Of a stretch of DNA of 9,842 bases, positions 7,120 to 9,842 are shown piece by piece. This stretch comes from Chitinophagaceae bacterium (lineage in GTDB: Bacteria; Bacteroidota; Bacteroidia; Chitinophagales; Chitinophagaceae), in contig PMUF01000091.1 in NCBI GenBank assembly GCA_003167015.1, positions 1 to 9,842 of the forward strand, read 5' to 3'. How positions within the stretch are numbered: the stretch's first letter is position 1; each line of letters opens with the position of its first letter. The notes beneath the pieces were generated by a model that saw only the letters and a program-made list of their open reading frames with translations, searched no databases and was not told the origin of the DNA. The position numbers and the translations under genes were made by a program.

Positions 7120-7797
7120 ATGAAAATCCTGATCGTCGAAGATGAGATGGACCTTGCGCAGAGTATCGCTGCCTATCTGAAGGGTGAAAACTACCTCTGC
7201 GAACTCGCTCCTGATTGCCGGAGCGCGCTGGAGAAGATCGAGTCTTTCGATTATGACTGCATCTTGCTGGACATCTCTCTTTCGGACGGTAACGGCTTGC
7301 ATGTTTTGAGGGAACTGAAAGCCAATAATAAGACGGATGGGGTGATCATTCTTTCTGCAAGGAACTCCATCGATGACAAGATAGATGGTCTTAACATGGG
7401 CGCTGACGATTATCTCAGCAAGCCCTTTCACCTGTCCGAATTGAATGCCCGTATTGCCGCCGTGATCAGAAGGCGGCGGTTCGAAGGCAACAAAACGTTG
7501 GTTTTGAATGAGTTGGTGATCGATTTGGTTGGCAAGACGGTTATCGTAGGCCAGCAGCCCGTAGACCTTACCCGGAAAGAATATGATCTCCTGCTGTATC
7601 TCGTTTCCAATAAGAACCGGGTCATTTCAAAAAATGCCATTGCCGAGCACCTTTCCGGCGAGCAATCCGTGAGCTATGACAATTTGGATTTCATTTATTC
7701 ACACATGAAGAACCTGAAGCGGAAATTGCATCAGGCGGGGTGTGGCGATTATATCCGGAGCCTGTATGGAATGGGGTATAAGTTCGAGGTGAAGTGA
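7120..7797 (+). CDS. OmpR/PhoB-family two-component response regulator
   Basis: A 225-residue DNA-binding regulator switched by phosphorylation. The receiver domain (about 1-115) has the acidic pocket E7-D8-E9, the phospho-acceptor D51 in LLDISLSDGNGL, the conserved S79 in ILSAR and K101 in LSKPF, so it should be competent for phosphorylation. A short linker of basic residues (RRRR at 117-120) leads to a winged-helix effector domain (about 125-223) with LTRKEYDLLLYL and the wing GMGYKF near the end. Such proteins usually sit beside a sensor histidine kinase; here the next gene is dtd on the opposite strand and no kinase lies anywhere in the window, so it is an orphan at this locus and its partner and regulon are unknown. 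The gene is divergent from the MazG-like gene and convergent with dtd, whose stop is only 20 bp away. Its own upstream palindrome could be an autoregulatory site (inference). Confidence 0.95.
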   Translation: MKILIVEDEMDLAQSIAAYLKGENYLCELAPDCRSALEKIESFDYDCILLDISLSDGNGLHVLRELKANNKTDGVIILSARNSIDDKIDGLNMGADDYLSKPFHLSELNARIAAVIRRRRFEGNKTLVLNELVIDLVGKTVIVGQQPVDLTRKEYDLLLYLVSNKNRVISKNAIAEHLSGEQSVSYDNLDFIYSHMKNLKRKLHQAGCGDYIRSLYGMGYKFEVK

Positions 7798-7823
7798 GGG
7801 CGTTCGGCAGGCTACGCCTACTC
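7796..7823. terminator. hairpin between convergent response regulator and dtd, possible shared terminator
   Basis: GAG-GGCGT (7796-7803) can pair with ACGCC-TA-CTC (7814-7823) as an 8-bp stem with a two-base bulge and a 10-nt loop. It spans the whole gap between the two convergent stop codons and overlaps both. The stem is GC-rich, which would suit a bidirectional stop, but no T-run follows on either side, so it is only a candidate. Confidence 0.3.
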
Positions 7824-8270
7824 ACGATTCCTGGAATCGATCAAAATCGTCACCGGTCCGTCATTCAGCAGTTCTACTTTCATATCTGCGCCAAACTCTC
7901 CTGTAAATATCTGTTTGCCCAGGCTGGTCTCCAGACAGGCGATCATTTTTTCGTATAGGGGGATAGCTATATCCGGTTTGCCGGCCCGGATATAGGAGGG
8001 GCGATTGCCTTTTTTGGTAGCCGCATGCAGGGTGAACTGGCTTATCAACAGAATATCGCCTCCGGTCTCTTTCAGGGAGAGGTTCATTACGCCGGTATTG
8101 TCATTAAAGATCCGCAAATTGACAATTTTTCCGCTGAGCCAGGCGGCATCTTCGGCATTGTCGGCGTCTTCTATGCCGACCAGCACGAGCAGCCCTTCCC
8201 TGATGGATGCTTTCAAATGGCCTTCGATGCTGACGGCCGCATGGCTTACGCGCTGGATAACAACCCGCAT
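7818..8270 (-). CDS. dtd: D-aminoacyl-tRNA deacylase
   Basis: A 150-residue cytoplasmic proofreading enzyme, the usual DTD length. It hydrolyses D-amino acids from tRNA and, in characterised members, also glycine mis-attached to tRNA(Ala). It starts with the hallmark MRVVIQRV. The active-site motif SQFTLHA is at 77-83 (the more common form is SQFTLYA), GNRPSY is at 88-93, and the cross-subunit Gly-cisPro motif is in NDGPVT at 136-141 (G138, P139). All elements for chiral proofreading as a homodimer are present. The ATG at 8270 is 68 bp after the stop of the YfhO-like gene on the same strand, so co-transcription is possible, although a near-consensus -7 box just before dtd suggests its own start. 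In other Bacteroidota, as I recall, dtd is often directly followed by a MazG-like gene; here a response regulator on the other strand lies between the two. Confidence 0.97.
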   Translation of the reverse strand: MRVVIQRVSHAAVSIEGHLKASIREGLLVLVGIEDADNAEDAAWLSGKIVNLRIFNDNTGVMNLSLKETGGDILLISQFTLHAATKKGNRPSYIRAGKPDIAIPLYEKMIACLETSLGKQIFTGEFGADMKVELLNDGPVTILIDSRNRE

Positions 8271-8278
8271 TTTTTACG

Positions 8279-8286
8279 CGAAGATA
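8279..8286 (-). promoter_or_regulatory. possible -7 box for dtd
   Basis: On the minus strand this reads TATCTTCG, one base off TAnnTTTG, and ends 8 nt before the dtd ATG. This is nearly the same geometry as the glyS box. No TTG is found at the usual -33 distance. If used, it would give a leader of only a few bases. Confidence 0.35.
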
Positions 8287-8338
8287 CATGTTGCCGGGCA
8301 GAGGCCGGCTGGGGTAAGAAGAGAGCTGGCAGGGATAA

Positions 8339-9842
8339 TCAAGCGGCCTGCAGTAAGGCGCCGCCATGCAGGGAATCCGACTCCTGTCTGAACTCCTGCA
8401 CTGCAACAATGATAGCGCCGGCCATCATCAGAAGAAAAATGATGGAGGCCATCCATTGGATCTGGCGGCCCAGATAAAAGGACAAAGGCCGGAAGAAAAA
8501 GCGAATAATATGACGGCCGGGCGGAACAGACAGACCACGCAGCACATAGTTCGTACGGATGATCGGCACTTCATGGTCATCGATCCAGGCCCGCCAGCCC
8601 CGATTGTAATAGACTTCGCTGAATACGGCGAACCTTTTACCCGGGGACTGTGACAGATAGGTGATCTCGTCATTATCGTTCTTCACGAGCGTGATCATTC
8701 CTGCTGTATCGGCAGCGGCGGGGTTGAGCCGGACATTGGCGCTGTCGGCGGCGAAAACGATAGCGGTATCTTTCGGGTTGAAGTGAGACAGCTGATTCAT
8801 TACATCCTGAGCTGAGTGTTCGAAACGGACCGCTTTGACGAACCAGACCGGCCCCAGGGAGCCGTTATTTCGCAACACTGAATCACCGCCTCCGGCCGCC
8901 GGTTTAATAATATACCTTGTATTCAGCATATTAATTACCGGCTTGCAATTGGGGAAATTATATAACTGACGAGTGATCAGGTCTTCGTAGATCTTGAGCT
9001 TGGCGGCAAAATAGCCGCCGATGGAAAAATGAAAGTAAGCCGTCATAGCGCCATAGGTCAGTGCATTATAGGCGCTGTCCCGCACGTCGAACACGCGGAA
9101 ATAGCCTTTGTCCTGCAGGATTTGCCTGTCGGCATCGGTACCCGCGAAATTCTGCTGGTACTCATCCTTTTCCATGTAATTATCTTCGTTGAGATATTTC
9201 AGGTCCAGGCTCAATACATCACCGAAAATCAGTATTCCTATGACTGCCAGCAGAAAGCCGGGAGAAACTATCTTCCGGATATAGAGGCCGATGATGAGTG
9301 CCCCTGCCAGCATGAGGCAGAAGGACCGGAGGAGGCTATCCCCGAAAAGTGCCCGTCTGTCCTGGTGCAGTGCCTGGACAAAGGCTTGCATGTAGCCAAT
9401 GGCGGAGCTTCCATGTTCCTGCGTCTTTTTCAGCAGATCGGTCTCCCACGGGCTGGAATAATTAAAATGAAAATAGAGTCCTGACAGCAAAAGGAAGACA
9501 GCGGCGGTGCTCAGCAAGCCCCATTTGTACTGGCGCCAAAGGTCTGTCCTATTCTCTGCCACCCAGATCTTATCGAGTGTAAGAACAGCCATCATACAAA
9601 ACAGGAAGGTGGGAATGACGAGGATCATACTGGGCGCCCTGAATTTGTTGTACAAGGGCAGCCATTTCAGCAGGAATTCATTGAAGGTGAGGAAATAGCC
9701 TCCCCAGCTCATGAGGATGGCTAAAAGGCAGACGCTCAATATCCACCATTTGTGACGGTTGTCTAACACAAAAAGGCCGATGAGGACAAGGAGAATGATA
9801 ATAGCGCCTGCGTAAGGTGGTCCCGCGAAAAATTTACCCACC
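8339..9842 (-). CDS. YfhO-family membrane protein, 5' partial
   Basis: The C-terminal 500 or so residues of a large polytopic membrane protein; the frame is open through the right edge (a GTG at 9841 is probably an internal Val). Family members usually have about 800 residues, so perhaps 300 are missing. Counting from 9841, hydrophobic helices lie at about 11-26, 33-52, 70-90, 108-125, 172-188 and 195-212, and a last one at 463-482. The LPLYNKFRAPSMILV segment (61-75) and NMLNTRYII (304-312) are typical of the family. An extracytoplasmic beta-rich part (about 320-450) contains YYNRGWRAWIDD (411-422) and VPPGRHIIRFFF (439-450). YfhO proteins are GT-C-like; in Gram-positives one is linked to lipoteichoic acid glycosylation, but the role in Bacteroidota is not established. 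It runs toward dtd with a 68-bp gap, in which no terminator is apparent, so the two may share a transcript. Confidence 0.9.
   Translation of the reverse strand, partial: VGKFFAGPPYAGAIIILLVLIGLFVLDNRHKWWILSVCLLAILMSWGGYFLTFNEFLLKWLPLYNKFRAPSMILVIPTFLFCMMAVLTLDKIWVAENRTDLWRQYKWGLLSTAAVFLLLSGLYFHFNYSSPWETDLLKKTQEHGSSAIGYMQAFVQALHQDRRALFGDSLLRSFCLMLAGALIIGLYIRKIVSPGFLLAVIGILIFGDVLSLDLKYLNEDNYMEKDEYQQNFAGTDADRQILQDKGYFRVFDVRDSAYNALTYGAMTAYFHFSIGGYFAAKLKIYEDLITRQLYNFPNCKPVINMLNTRYIIKPAAGGGDSVLRNNGSLGPVWFVKAVRFEHSAQDVMNQLSHFNPKDTAIVFAADSANVRLNPAAADTAGMITLVKNDNDEITYLSQSPGKRFAVFSEVYYNRGWRAWIDDHEVPIIRTNYVLRGLSVPPGRHIIRFFFRPLSFYLGRQIQWMASIIFLLMMAGAIIVAVQEFRQESDSLHGGALLQAA

Noticed and set aside
7012..7431. 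An N-terminal extension of the MazG-like protein of up to 140 residues
   Set aside because: The extension is antisense to the response regulator and its intergenic region and shows no MazG similarity. The ATG at 7011 gives the expected family size.
1..9842. A defence island, mobile element, CRISPR array, toxin-antitoxin pair or biosynthetic cluster
   Set aside because: No transposase, integrase, nuclease, repeat-spacer pattern, attachment site or synthase genes were found. The MazG-like protein stands without a MazE/MazF-type partner.

Overview
The window looks like chromosomal DNA of a Bacteroidota bacterium, most likely a member of the Chitinophagaceae or a close relative. Four things point there. 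The first gene ends in a type IX secretion (Por) sorting domain. Start codons lack strong Shine-Dalgarno sites. Boxes matching the Bacteroidota -7 element TAnnTTTG occur in the one clear divergent promoter region. The membrane protein at the right edge has the YfhO form common in that phylum. The genus assignment is inference. There are no tRNAs, rRNAs, CRISPR arrays, insertion sequences or phage genes visible; coding density is high and composition is even.

Layout. Positions 1-2807 (+) hold the C-terminal part of a large secreted subtilisin-type (S8) protease with several beta-sandwich modules and a T9SS sorting tail; its N-terminus lies left of the window. Nine bases later, 2817-3548 (+) encodes a short FAD/NAD(P)-binding oxidoreductase of the ferredoxin-NADP reductase type. 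Facing it are two minus-strand genes: a 93-residue membrane-anchored coiled-coil-like protein (3571-3852) and, after a 165-bp gap, glycyl-tRNA synthetase glyS (4018-5460). A compact divergent promoter region of 56 bp separates glyS from a plus-strand gene for an uncharacterised multi-pass membrane protein (5517-6653). That gene ends inside the 3' end of a convergent MazG-like nucleotide pyrophosphohydrolase (6640-7011, -). An OmpR-family response regulator with no kinase beside it (7120-7797, +) follows, then D-aminoacyl-tRNA deacylase dtd (7818-8270, -) and the C-terminal two-thirds or so of a YfhO-family membrane protein (8339-9842, -), cut by the right edge.

How the genes relate. glyS, the MazG-like hydrolase and dtd belong to translation and nucleotide-pool quality control. 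DTD is known to hydrolyse D-aminoacyl-tRNAs and also glycine wrongly attached to tRNA(Ala), so glyS and dtd nearby are thematically related, though not in one operon. The protease and YfhO-like protein belong to secretion and the cell envelope. No dedicated defence, mobile or biosynthetic system was found. The points most worth following are the mirror-image divergent promoter between glyS and the unknown membrane protein, that unknown protein itself, and the orphan response regulator lying between mazG-like and dtd.
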